Origin: Hyphomicrobiales bacterium
Lineage (GTDB): Bacteria; Pseudomonadota; Alphaproteobacteria; Rhizobiales; Rhizobiaceae
Direction of reading: 5' to 3'
DNA: 64,000 nucleotides
Assembly: GCA_900470195.1 (NCBI GenBank)
Contig: UEIJ01000001.1
Coordinates: 62,001 to 126,000, forward strand
The stretch's first letter is position 1, and each line of letters begins with the position of its first letter. A program made the position numbers and the translations under genes. The notes under the pieces were generated by a model. That model was not told where the DNA came from, ran no database searches, and worked only from the letters and a program-made list of their open reading frames with translations. This document shows, one piece after another, positions 1 to 9,292 of the stretch.

Positions 1-378
1 GCCGAGGGGCTAGCGGCAGCCAATTCGGCAGATGAGTTGATCGTCGCCTTCAATGCACTGATTGATGTGTATCTGGGCCTGATGCGGCTGGAACCGGCAA
101 TGCGCGACATCTGGTCGGCCACGCAGACAGACAAGTCCCTGTCAAAGCTGGAAATTGCTGAAAGCAGGCAGAACGGCCAGTTGCTGGCCGATACGATCCG
201 CCGGATCGCCCCCGGCAAGCTGCCGCCACAACTGGACGAAACCGCGTTCCTGCTGATGCATTTCGGCGAATCCACCATGCGCATCGCCGTCGAGGTTTCG
301 GAAGGCGAATGCGATGCGCTGATAGCGGCTTACAAGCTGATGGCCACGCGCAGCCTGCGTGACCTGATGGCAGGATAG
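1..378 (+). CDS. TetR-like transcriptional regulator, C-terminal part only
   Basis: The reading frame is open from the first base of the window to a TAG stop, so the gene starts upstream and only about 125 C-terminal residues are visible. The segment is all-helical in character (ends in YKLMATRSLRDLMAG) and resembles the ligand-binding/dimerisation half of TetR-family repressors, with no DNA-binding domain in view. The assignment rests on this general pattern, so it is tentative. The next gene is convergent and begins five bases after the stop, so nothing here suggests an operon with what follows. Confidence 0.5.
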   Translation, partial: AEGLAAANSADELIVAFNALIDVYLGLMRLEPAMRDIWSATQTDKSLSKLEIAESRQNGQLLADTIRRIAPGKLPPQLDETAFLLMHFGESTMRIAVEVSEGECDALIAAYKLMATRSLRDLMAG

Positions 379-382
379 AACC

Positions 383-994
383 TTACGGCAGCCATTCGAT
401 CGGCACATGCCCCTTGTCGCTGGCCACGCGCTGCAGCCATGCACCCACAGCGGGATATTTCTGCATGTCGAAACCGCCACGATGCGCTTCGTGCGTGTAA
501 GCATAGAGCGCGATATCAGCCACCGTATAATTGTCACCGACGATGAACGGCGTTTTCTGCAACTGGGTTTCCATCACAGCCAGCGCCTTTTCGCCACCGG
601 CAAGCGTGGAAGCGAGACGCTCCGGCGTCGCATCGCGCGACCGCTCCGGATAGACCATCAACGCCCGGCGCACCGCGATATAAGGCTCGTGGCTGTATTG
701 CTCGAAGAACAGCCATTGATAGGCCAGCGCACGCTCGTAAGCGTCTTTCGGCAGGAGCGGCGTCCCCTCGGCGAGATGCAGGAGAATGGCATTCGATTCC
801 GCGAGAAAACGCCCGTCTTCCAATTCCAGCAGCGGAACCTTGCCGTTCGGGTTCTTGGCCAGATATTCCGGCGTGCGCGTCGATCCGTCGAGCGATGAAA
901 CCGCGACGTGGCGGAAGGGTCTGCCGATCTTCGCCAGAAGCAGGCGAGGCTTGTAGCAATTGCCGGAATCGGCGTGTTCATAAAGTGTCAGCAT
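383..994 (-). CDS. Glutathione S-transferase family protein
   Basis: 203 residues, the normal length for a cytosolic GST. The N-terminal thioredoxin-like half (about residues 1-80) carries the glutathione-site pattern NGKVPLLELEDG followed by LAESNAILLHLAEG; the C-terminal half is helical with the usual N-capping region IVGDNYTVADIALYAY. It probably conjugates glutathione to electrophiles or acts as a peroxidase; the substrate cannot be told. The ATG at 994 follows a good AGGAG ribosome site. It is divergent from the aspartate aminotransferase gene, with about 250 bp of shared upstream DNA between them. Confidence 0.88.
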   Translation of the reverse strand: MLTLYEHADSGNCYKPRLLLAKIGRPFRHVAVSSLDGSTRTPEYLAKNPNGKVPLLELEDGRFLAESNAILLHLAEGTPLLPKDAYERALAYQWLFFEQYSHEPYIAVRRALMVYPERSRDATPERLASTLAGGEKALAVMETQLQKTPFIVGDNYTVADIALYAYTHEAHRGGFDMQKYPAVGAWLQRVASDKGHVPIEWLP

Positions 995-1177
995 GGTCGT
1001 CTCCTGTTTGCCGCAATATTTCTGCCCGCCCGCTTCGTGTCCAATCAGTTTCTTTGCGCCAATATGTCAGCATTGCTGATGGATCTGTTCGTTTCGGCAA
1101 CACATTTGCGCGAAATCCGGCAATTGCGGACGAATTCTCAATCCTTCTGTTGCGCTTCCCGCGCCGATGGGACATAG

Positions 1178-2445
<1,268 letters not shown>

Positions 2446-2446
<1 letters not shown>

Positions 2447-2556
2447 AGCATTTCCAGCAAAAGCGCGAAGCGCCTACGCGGGGAAATCAGTCCACTGGAC
2501 TGATTTCTGATCCCGCTTTGATGCGTAGGATAATGCGACAAAGCAAATAATCAGAA
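2446..2556 (+). repeat. Intergenic palindromic repeat, copy 1
   Basis: About 110 bp beginning at the stop codon of aatA. It contains the self-complementary core AAATCAGTCCACTGGACTGATTT and a flank GCATTTCCAGCAAAAGCG that recurs almost identically at 47433 and, inverted, at 32746-32885. It is one member of the repeat family described in the findings. Confidence 0.8.
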
Positions 2557-2567
2557 CAAAGAAGACC

Positions 2568-2590
2568 AAGGGGCCGAAAGGCCCCTTTTT
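2568..2590 (+). terminator. Intrinsic terminator after aatA
   Basis: GGGGCC-GAAA-GGCCCC stem followed by five T. It is placed after the repeat downstream of aatA and reads in the same direction. Confidence 0.8.
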
Positions 2591-2721
2591 CATATCTGCA
2601 ATTCGGCAATATGCGATGGGAAGCGCAAGTCGGCTGTCGCCGGGACCTGTCAAAAGAGACAGTTGAGCGTGGAAACCGTTTGGCTATCGTTGCAGCGCAT
2701 CGCCCGGCCCGGCGAAAAGCC

Positions 2722-2836
2722 AAAAAAAAAGCCAGACAAATGTCTGGCTTTGAGTTTTGAAGGTGCCTTCGAGGCAAACCTCCAGAGGGGAACACTCAGC
2801 CCGCGCAAATGGGAGGAGGAAACGCAGCGCTGAGAT
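2722..2836 (-). ncRNA. abcR: AbcR-type (alpha-r15) trans-acting small RNA
   Basis: On the minus strand this is a roughly 115-nt RNA. Its 5' part contains the unpaired anti-Shine-Dalgarno stretch TTTCCTCCTCCCATTTGCG (complement of 2804-2822), then a second pyrimidine-rich stretch TTCCCCTCTGGAGG, a small GCCTCGAAGGC hairpin, and a terminator with stem AGCCAGACA/TGTCTGGCT ending in nine T. The exposed CUCC motifs, the size and the position beside an aspartate aminotransferase gene match the AbcR family of rhizobia and Brucella, which silence ABC-transporter mRNAs by base-pairing near the start codon with Hfq. The 5' end is inferred from the promoter. Whether it corresponds to AbcR1 or AbcR2 cannot be decided here. 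Confidence 0.8.
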
Positions 2837-2841
2837 GACCT

Positions 2842-2871
2842 TTATATGCCTGTTGCCCATTGTTTTTGCAA
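2842..2871 (-). promoter_or_regulatory. Promoter of the AbcR-type RNA
   Basis: Read on the minus strand: -35 TTGCAA (2871-2866), an 18-bp spacer and -10 ATATAA (2847-2842), placing the transcript start near 2836. The 150 bp beyond it are AT-rich and could hold activator sites. Confidence 0.6.
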
Positions 2872-3072
2872 TGCGACTTTAGCGCAATGCAGCTATGCGT
2901 TTTACGCATGTCTAGATCAGGCAATAAAACTATTTAAAATCATCTGGTTAGATCGAATAAAATTACTTCGTAATATTATCATGAGCAAATCCGCCGCCTA
3001 AACCATGGGCATCGGCGACAGAACAGTGCCCGCAAATTTGGCAAATCACCCTTCCTGAGTCGCGCAAAGCAG

Positions 3073-3111
3073 ATGTCACGCAACTGTCACTGCAGTGCAG
3101 CGGGCTTGTCA
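3073..3111 (+). promoter_or_regulatory. Candidate tandem PHO box (PhoB binding site)
   Basis: TGTCA occurs at 3074, 3085 and 3107, with a degenerate TGCAG at 3096, giving four repeats at exact 11-bp steps. The first two form ATGTCACGCAACTGTCAC, close to the PhoB consensus CTGTCAT-N4-CTGTCAT. It lies about 110 bp before the metallophosphoesterase start and would put the transporter operon under phosphate-starvation control. Confidence 0.7.
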
Positions 3112-3221
3112 CATAACGGGCCTAAAAGCCCCGGCAAGACGCCGCGCATGATGCGCCCGGCGCGTATGCGGCGCGTGAAAAACCGCTGCGCCAACAGACA
3201 GACCCGAGAAGGAGCGTACCC

Positions 3222-4067
3222 GTGCGGATCGTTCAGATTACAGACACCCACCTCAGCCCCATCAAGCCGCACTTCAATCGCAACTGGGAACCGCTCGTTG
3301 CCTGGATCGACCAGCAGAAGCCTGACCTCGTCATTCACACCGGCGACCTCACGGTCGATGGCGCCGACGTGGAGGCCGACCTTCTGTTCTGCCGCGCCTG
3401 CCTGAACGAACTTCCGGCCCGCGTTCTCACCCTTCCGGGCAATCACGATATCGGTCATCTTCCTGATAGTCACCAGCCGGTCAATGCCCAGCGCCTGATG
3501 CGCTGGCGCCGTCATATCGGCCCGGACCGCTGGGCCGAGAATTTCGGCAACTGGCGCATTATTGGCCTCAACAGCCTCGTCATCGGCTCCGGCGAAGCCG
3601 AAGAAGCCGAACAGTTCCAATGGCTCGAAGACGAATTGAAGAACAGTGATGGCAAGCCGGTCGCCGTCTTTGCGCACAAGCCGCTCTTCGTTGACGATCC
3701 GGATGAGGGCGACAGCGGTTACTGGGGCATCCGCCCTGCTCCGCGCCAGCGCCTCTATGATCTTTTCGCACAGTATAATGTGCAGCTGCACGCCAGCGGC
3801 CACCTGCACCGCGCATGGTCGGGCGACGCTTTCGGCACGAACTACGTCTGGGCTCCGGCTGCGGCCTTCATCGTCGGGCCGATGGAACGCGACCTGCCGG
3901 GCGAACGCATCCTCGGCGCTGCAATTCATGACCTCGATGAAATCGCCACGAGCAGCATCGTCCGCATCGATGAACTGACACCCTATGTCATCGACGATGT
4001 GGTGCACGAGGTCTATCCGCACCACACCGGCGACGGCGAGAAGGTCACAGAGGAGGCAAGCCAGTGA
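3222..4067 (+). CDS. Metallophosphoesterase / phosphodiesterase (calcineurin-like)
   Basis: 281 residues with no signal peptide, so cytoplasmic. The two-metal phosphoesterase motifs are complete and in order: D8-x-H10, GD at 41-42, GNHD at 73-76, H152, and GHLH at 193-196, as in the class III cyclic-nucleotide phosphodiesterase (CpdA/Icc) and glycerophosphodiesterase group. The GTG start at 3222 is set by the strong GAAGGAG site just upstream. It is the first gene of an operon with a Ugp-like ABC importer (its TGA overlaps the next GTG by four bases) and sits behind a candidate PHO box, so hydrolysis of an imported phosphodiester is more likely than a role in cAMP turnover. A PlcP-type phospholipase C is an alternative. 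Confidence 0.8.
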   Translation: MRIVQITDTHLSPIKPHFNRNWEPLVAWIDQQKPDLVIHTGDLTVDGADVEADLLFCRACLNELPARVLTLPGNHDIGHLPDSHQPVNAQRLMRWRRHIGPDRWAENFGNWRIIGLNSLVIGSGEAEEAEQFQWLEDELKNSDGKPVAVFAHKPLFVDDPDEGDSGYWGIRPAPRQRLYDLFAQYNVQLHASGHLHRAWSGDAFGTNYVWAPAAAFIVGPMERDLPGERILGAAIHDLDEIATSSIVRIDELTPYVIDDVVHEVYPHHTGDGEKVTEEASQ

Positions 4068-5242
4068 GCACGCTTGTCCTTCGCGACATCGGCAAATCCT
4101 ATGGAGGCAACCGCATCCTCGATGGCATTTCCATCGAAGCCGCGGAAGGCGAATTCATCGCCCTCGTCGGACCGTCGGGCTGCGGCAAGAGCACATTGCT
4201 GCGCATTCTCGCCGGTCTCGACCATGCCGATGAAGGAAGCGTCGAGCTTGCAGGGCGCAACATAACCGGCGCGCATCCCGCCGACCGCAACATCGCCATG
4301 GTGTTCCAGTCCTACGCGCTCTATCCGCATCTGACGGCGGCACAGAACATTGCCGTCCCGCTTGCTATGCGCGATCTGACCGCCGCGGAACGCCTGCCGA
4401 TGATCGGCGCCTTCGTTCCCGGCCAGCGCATGAAGCGCGCCGCCATCCAGAAACAGGTCAGGGCAACCGCGACCAGCCTCAAGATCGACCACCTGCTCGA
4501 CCGCAAGCCGGGCCAGATGTCTGGCGGTCAGCGCCAGCGCGTGGCGCTGGCCCGCGCGCTCGTCCGTCAGCCCGGCGCATTCCTGATGGATGAGCCGCTG
4601 TCGAACCTCGACGCCAATCTGCGCGTTCACACCCGGGCGGAAATCGTCGAGCTGCATCGCCGCGCCGGTGTTCCCACCATCTACGTGACCCACGATCAGG
4701 CCGAAGCGCTCAGCATGGCCGACCGCGTTGCGGTGATGATGGGCGGCAAGCTGCTGCAGATCGACACGCCGACCGCGATCTATAACGATCCGCGCCATAT
4801 CGAGGTCGCGCAGTTCATCGGCACACCGCGCATCAACATTCTGGAAGCCCTGGTCAGCGATAACGGCATGGTGCATTTTGCAGGCCGCACCATCCTGCAG
4901 GACGTCGCCGTCCATTCCGGCACGAATATCCGCATCGGCATTCGTCCTGAACATTTCCAGCTCAAGCCGCACGACAAGTCAGGCATTGCGGGTACGGTCT
5001 CGCGGATCGAATTTCTGGGCTCCGAAGTGCTCGTCTATCTCAAGGCTCCCGGTGCAGCGCACGATCTCACCGTGAAGCTTGCGCCCGAAGAAGCCCGCGA
5101 CATCGCTGTCGGCCTGCCTGTTGGCCTGCATTTCGATGCCAGCCACGCCTATCTCTTCGGAGAGGACGGCTTGCGCCTACGCCAGCCCGCCGGGAACATC
5201 GTCAGAACCGCATCTCCGGCAAAGGCTGCCACTCATGTCTGA
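4064..5242 (+). CDS. ABC importer ATP-binding protein, UgpC/MalK type
   Basis: 392 residues. Walker A GPSGCGKST (36-44), Q-loop near residue 82, signature SGGQRQR (153-159), Walker B FLMDEP (173-178), and a C-terminal TOBE/OB region with the IGIRPEHFQL motif typical of MalK/UgpC proteins of carbohydrate-type (CUT1) importers. Compared with E. coli MalK there is an extra stretch of roughly 20 residues before the signature (about 107-130). The GTG start overlaps the stop of the phosphoesterase gene, indicating coupled translation. It should energise the two permeases that follow. Confidence 0.9.
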   Translation: MSTLVLRDIGKSYGGNRILDGISIEAAEGEFIALVGPSGCGKSTLLRILAGLDHADEGSVELAGRNITGAHPADRNIAMVFQSYALYPHLTAAQNIAVPLAMRDLTAAERLPMIGAFVPGQRMKRAAIQKQVRATATSLKIDHLLDRKPGQMSGGQRQRVALARALVRQPGAFLMDEPLSNLDANLRVHTRAEIVELHRRAGVPTIYVTHDQAEALSMADRVAVMMGGKLLQIDTPTAIYNDPRHIEVAQFIGTPRINILEALVSDNGMVHFAGRTILQDVAVHSGTNIRIGIRPEHFQLKPHDKSGIAGTVSRIEFLGSEVLVYLKAPGAAHDLTVKLAPEEARDIAVGLPVGLHFDASHAYLFGEDGLRLRQPAGNIVRTASPAKAATHV

Positions 5243-6167
5243 TATAACGTTACCCGGCTCTGCGGCCACCGGCGCACGCACGGCGGCTGAGGAAGCCCGC
5301 CGCCGCGAAGAACGGCTTGCCTGGAAACTCGCGGCTCCGGCCATCATCCTGACGGTGCTGCTGATCCTCCTGCCGACAGCCGCCGTCATTTTCTGGAGCC
5401 TGACGAATTTCGAGCTTGGTTATGACGGTTTCGAATTCATCGGGCTGGAAAACTATGCCGAACTGTTCAGCGACCGGACATTTCTGATCTCGCTGAAGAA
5501 CACCGCCATCTATACCGCGATCGTCGCCCCCGCTTCCGTCTTTCTCGGCCTTGGCGTGGCGCTTCTCATCGAAGGCGAAGTTCGCGGCAAGTCCTTCTTC
5601 CGCACCGTCTATTTCCTGCCGGTGGCCTCGCTCCTCGTTGCCATGGCCACCGTCTGGCAATATCTGCTGCATCCGACGCTGGGTCCCGTCAACGCCATGC
5701 TGAGCATGATCGGCATTGCCGGTCCCAACTGGCTCGGATCGAGCGAAACAGTGCTGTTCAGCCTCGCGCTTATCGGCATCTGGCAGAGCGTCGGCTTCAA
5801 TATGGTGCTGTTTCTGGCGGGTCTGACGGCCATTCCGCGAGAACTCTATTCGGCTGCCGAAGTGGACGGCGTGAAAAACAGCTGGGAGCGCTTCCGGCTG
5901 GTCACATGGCCGCTGCTCGGCCCCACCACGCTTTTCGTCACGACCATCAGCATCATCAATGCAGTGAAAGTCTTCGAGACGGTCAAGACGCTGACCGAAG
6001 GCGGTCCGAACAAGGCTTCGGAAGTCCTGCTCTGGACCATTTATCAGGAAGGCTTCGTCTATCTGCGCGTCGGCTATGCCTCCGCCATGACAGTGATCTT
6101 TCTCGCGGTTCTCGTGATCCTGATGATGCTGCAATTCCGCGTGCTGGACCGCCGCACCCACTATTGA
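5235..6167 (+). CDS. ABC importer permease, UgpA/MalF type
   Basis: 310 residues from the ATG at 5235, which overlaps the end of the ATPase gene by eight bases; the frame is open further upstream but that DNA is the ATPase coding region. After a charged N terminus there is a first membrane helix (about residues 35-57), then the MetI-type core with five more helices and the EAA loop near EVDGVKNSWERFRLVTWPLL, which docks on the ATPase. Members of this family form one half of the channel for sugars or glycerol-3-phosphate. The second half is the next gene. Confidence 0.88.
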   Translation: MSDITLPGSAATGARTAAEEARRREERLAWKLAAPAIILTVLLILLPTAAVIFWSLTNFELGYDGFEFIGLENYAELFSDRTFLISLKNTAIYTAIVAPASVFLGLGVALLIEGEVRGKSFFRTVYFLPVASLLVAMATVWQYLLHPTLGPVNAMLSMIGIAGPNWLGSSETVLFSLALIGIWQSVGFNMVLFLAGLTAIPRELYSAAEVDGVKNSWERFRLVTWPLLGPTTLFVTTISIINAVKVFETVKTLTEGGPNKASEVLLWTIYQEGFVYLRVGYASAMTVIFLAVLVILMMLQFRVLDRRTHY

Positions 6168-6177
6168 GGAACCCGGT

Positions 6178-6999
6178 ATGTCTTTCGCCCGTTCGCTTCG
6201 TCTCGGCATTCTTTCACTGGGTGCCCTGCTTTTCCTCGCGCCTTACATCTTCATGCTGTCGACGGCAGCAAAGTCGCAGCAGGATATTTTCTCGTCTTCC
6301 CTGTCGCTGATCCCGCACAACTGGGCGCTGTGGGATAACCTTTCCAAGGCAATGAGCCGCGTGCCGATGGGGCTTCTGCTGTTCAACGGCGTCGTCGTCT
6401 GCGCGCTCGTTCTGGTCATTCAGGTCGTGGTTGCCATTCCCTGCGCCTATGCCATGGCAAAGCTCAACTTCCGCGGCCAGCGCATCATGATGATGATGGT
6501 CATGCTCGGCTTGCTGGTGCCGATCCATGCCACGGCACTGCCCTTCTATGTCGGCTTCAATCAGCTCGGCGTGCTCAACAGCTATTTTGCCCTCAGCGCA
6601 CCGTTCTTCATCTCGGTCTTCGGCATATTCCTGTTTCTGCAGTTCTTCCGCGCCATGCCGGACGATCTCATCAGCGCCGCGCGCCTCGACGGCATGTCGG
6701 AAGCAGGCATCGTCATGCGGGTGATCGTGCCCAATGCATGGCCTGCCATCACCGCCTTTTCGATCTTCTCGGTTGTCGCGCACTGGAACGACCTGTTCTG
6801 GCCGCTGATCGTCGTCAACGGGATGGAACGCGCCACGCCGCCACTCGGCCTCCTTTATTTCCGCGCCGCGGAAGCAGGCGATGATTACGGAGCGCTGATG
6901 GCGGCGACCCTCATCATCACGCTGCCGCTGCTGCTGGCATTTCTGGCGGCTCAGCGCCGCTTCATCGAAGGCATCACCCTCACCGGCCTCAAGGGCTGA
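6178..6999 (+). CDS. ABC importer permease, UgpE/MalG type
   Basis: 273 residues with six predicted membrane helices and the cytoplasmic EAA-loop motif AARLDGMSEAGIVMRVIVPN, which marks the MalG/UgpE subfamily. It begins ten bases after the stop of the first permease and pairs with it to form the transmembrane pore. The C terminus ends in QRRFIEGITLTGLKG, a characteristic ending for MalG-like proteins. Confidence 0.9.
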   Translation: MSFARSLRLGILSLGALLFLAPYIFMLSTAAKSQQDIFSSSLSLIPHNWALWDNLSKAMSRVPMGLLLFNGVVVCALVLVIQVVVAIPCAYAMAKLNFRGQRIMMMMVMLGLLVPIHATALPFYVGFNQLGVLNSYFALSAPFFISVFGIFLFLQFFRAMPDDLISAARLDGMSEAGIVMRVIVPNAWPAITAFSIFSVVAHWNDLFWPLIVVNGMERATPPLGLLYFRAAEAGDDYGALMAATLIITLPLLLAFLAAQRRFIEGITLTGLKG

Positions 7000-7034
7000 A
7001 TTCTTCCCTCCCATCCTCCACAGGAGTTCAAAAC

Positions 7035-8300
7035 ATGAAACGCTTTTCCGGCGCACTTGCCGCTCTTGCCATGGCAACGGCCTTCGGCTCGCCTGCCTTT
7101 GCCGACACGACGCTGAACGTGCACTACCCGATGCCCGGCTTCTTCAAGGATGTCATGGCCGACATCTCCAAGAAGTTCATGGAAGAAAATCCGGACATCA
7201 AGATCAACTTCGTCAGCCCGTCGGCCACCTACGAAGAAGGCATCCAGACGATCATGCGTCAGGCCGGCACGTCGGAAATGCCGGATATCACCTTCACCGG
7301 CTTGAACCGTCTGCGTGTACTGGCAGAACGCAATATCGGCGTCGACATGAAGCCGCTCGTTGAAAAAGAAACCGACATGGAAGCGCAGGGCTTCACCGAT
7401 CACCTGCTGAGCCTCGCCCGTGTCGGCGACCGTCAGGTCGGCCTTGCTTTCGCAACCTCCAACCCGATCATGTATTACAATGCCGATCTTCTGAAAGCGG
7501 CAGGCGGCAATCCCGACAATCCCCCCACCACCTGGGACGAAGTGATTGAGCTCGGCGGCAAGATCAAGGCGCTCGGCAACGGCAATGAGGGCATCGATTT
7601 CCGCTGGCAGGGCGACGACTGGATGTTCTCCGCGCTTCTGTTCGGCGCAGGCGGCACCATGCTGACCGAAGACGAGAAGAAGGTCGCCTTCAACGGGCCG
7701 GAGGGGCTCGAAGCCTTCAAGCTCGTCGACCGCATGGTGAAGGAAGGCGGCATGCCGGTTCTGACCAAGGCGGCTGGCGAACAGGCTTTCGCGGCTGGCA
7801 AGGTGGGTTTCTCGTTCCAGACGACGGGCGCGCTGCGCAACACAATCAAGAATGTCGGCGACAAGTTCGATCTTCGCACGGCGAAGATCCCGCTCATCAA
7901 CGCCGAAAAGGGTCGTCTGCCAACCGGCGGCAATGCGGTCGTCATCCTGACCGAAGATCAGGCCAAGCAGGATGCGGCGTGGAAATTCGCCAAGTTCGCC
8001 GCCGGGCCTTATGGCGCGTCCGTCGTCGTTCCCGGCACCGGCTACGTGCCGAACAACGAGCTGGCCGCGAAGTCCGACGAATATCTCGGCAAGTTCTATG
8101 AGGAAAATCCGCTCTTCAAGGCTGGTCTCAGCCAGATGAACCTAATGATCCCCTGGTATGCCTTCCCCGGTTCCAATGGCGTGAAGGTGACGCAGACCAT
8201 CGTGGACAATCTTTCCCGCGTCGTGGAACAGTCCGCCACCCCGGAAGACGCCCTTGCCGACGCCTCAAAGGAAGTCCAGCGCCTGTTGCCGCGCAAGTAA
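7035..8300 (+). CDS. ABC importer periplasmic binding protein, UgpB-like
   Basis: 421 residues: Sec signal peptide of about 23 residues ending in SPAFA, then a family-1 extracellular solute-binding fold. NPIMYYNADLLKAAG and the following PPTTWDEVIELGGKIKA resemble the corresponding part of E. coli UgpB (glycerol-3-phosphate and glycerophosphodiesters). It is the last gene of the PHO-box operon, 35 bp after the second permease and preceded by CAGGAG, and is followed by a strong terminator. The ligand is an inference from context: a phosphodiester or glycerol phosphate fits the phosphoesterase and PHO box, but a plain sugar is not excluded. Confidence 0.85.
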   Translation: MKRFSGALAALAMATAFGSPAFADTTLNVHYPMPGFFKDVMADISKKFMEENPDIKINFVSPSATYEEGIQTIMRQAGTSEMPDITFTGLNRLRVLAERNIGVDMKPLVEKETDMEAQGFTDHLLSLARVGDRQVGLAFATSNPIMYYNADLLKAAGGNPDNPPTTWDEVIELGGKIKALGNGNEGIDFRWQGDDWMFSALLFGAGGTMLTEDEKKVAFNGPEGLEAFKLVDRMVKEGGMPVLTKAAGEQAFAAGKVGFSFQTTGALRNTIKNVGDKFDLRTAKIPLINAEKGRLPTGGNAVVILTEDQAKQDAAWKFAKFAAGPYGASVVVPGTGYVPNNELAAKSDEYLGKFYEENPLFKAGLSQMNLMIPWYAFPGSNGVKVTQTIVDNLSRVVEQSATPEDALADASKEVQRLLPRK

Positions 8301-8321
8301 TCGGCCCTCACCAAAAAACAA

Positions 8322-8355
8322 AAGGCCGCGCTGATTGCCAGCGCGGCCTTTTTTT
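8322..8355. terminator. Bidirectional terminator between the transporter operon and lsrB
   Basis: Stem AAGGCCGCGCTG/CAGCGCGGCCTT-type with seven T on the right and an A-rich tract on the left, so it can stop transcription from both convergent sides. Confidence 0.9.
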
Positions 8356-8371
8356 GAATCTCAAGATGCGA

Positions 8372-9277
8372 TCAATAGGTCCAGTTGCGGGCCTTCGAGA
8401 ACAGGAAGTCGCGGAAGGCGTGCAATTTCGCGGAGTTCTTCAAGGCTTCCGGATAGCAGAAGAACGTATCAAAGGACGGTATTTCTTCGAGTTCCGGCAA
8501 AAGCTGCACCAGACCGGATTCCTTGTCCGCCATATAGTCAGGCAGAACCGCGATGCCGACGCCCCGCTGCACGGCGCGGCGGATCGACAGGAGATTGTTG
8601 ACCTGCAATGCCGGGATGCGCGAGCTGCCATCAGTGCGCCCTGCGATCTCCAGCCAGTTCAGACCGGTCAGATAGCTGGGTGCCGGTTCACCGAAGGTCA
8701 CGACGCGGTGCTGGTCGATCTCGTCGATTGAGTTCAGCTTGCCATATTTCGAGACATAGCCCGCCGACGCATAGACATGCATATGCACCGTGAACAGGCG
8801 GCGCTGGATCAAGTCGGGCTGCTGCGGCTGCCGCAACCGGATAGCGCAATCGGCATGGCGCATCGTCAGGTCCAGTTCCTCATTGTCGAGAATCAGCTGG
8901 AGCTGGATATCGGGATAAAGCTCGACGAATTCCTGAATGCGTTCGATCAGCCAGCCGGAGCCGAGACCGACGGTCGTCGTGACGCGAAGGCGGCCGGTCG
9001 GCTTTTCCTTGCTCTCGGCAAGCTTCGAGCGGACATTCTCCAGCTTCATCAGCACGTCATGCGCCGTGCGATAAAGCGTTTCGCCCTGCTCGGTCAGGAT
9101 CAGCCCTCGCGCATGACGATGAAACAGCGGGACGCCGACATCCTGCTCAAGCGCGCTTACCTGACGCGAAATAGCCGATTGCGACAGATGCAATGTCTGG
9201 GCCGCGTGGGTGAACGACCCAGCCTCAGCCGCCGCATGAAAAATGCGCAGTTTATCCCAGTCGAGCGGTGCGACCAC
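8372..9277 (-). CDS. lsrB: LysR-type regulator LsrB/VtlR
   Basis: 301 residues. N-terminal winged helix-turn-helix (about 10-68, with SFTHAAQTLHLSQSAISRQV) and a substrate-binding-like effector domain from about residue 95. The whole sequence, including the RHADCAIRLRQPQQ segment and the C-terminal FCYPEALKN and FSKARNWTY, matches what I recall of LsrB of Sinorhizobium, which is VtlR in Brucella; that regulator responds to redox signals and activates an abcR small RNA gene. Cysteines are present at about 144 and 274. The start is GTG at 9277 with a GAGGGG site. It lies 15 bp after trxB and is probably co-transcribed with it. Confidence 0.85.
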   Translation of the reverse strand: MVAPLDWDKLRIFHAAAEAGSFTHAAQTLHLSQSAISRQVSALEQDVGVPLFHRHARGLILTEQGETLYRTAHDVLMKLENVRSKLAESKEKPTGRLRVTTTVGLGSGWLIERIQEFVELYPDIQLQLILDNEELDLTMRHADCAIRLRQPQQPDLIQRRLFTVHMHVYASAGYVSKYGKLNSIDEIDQHRVVTFGEPAPSYLTGLNWLEIAGRTDGSSRIPALQVNNLLSIRRAVQRGVGIAVLPDYMADKESGLVQLLPELEEIPSFDTFFCYPEALKNSAKLHAFRDFLFSKARNWTY

Positions 9278-9292
9278 GGTTTTCCCCTCTCA

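Noticed and set aside
3222-4067. Annotating the phosphoesterase as cAMP phosphodiesterase CpdA
   Set aside because: The motifs are shared by several families and the transporter operon and PHO box argue for a different substrate.
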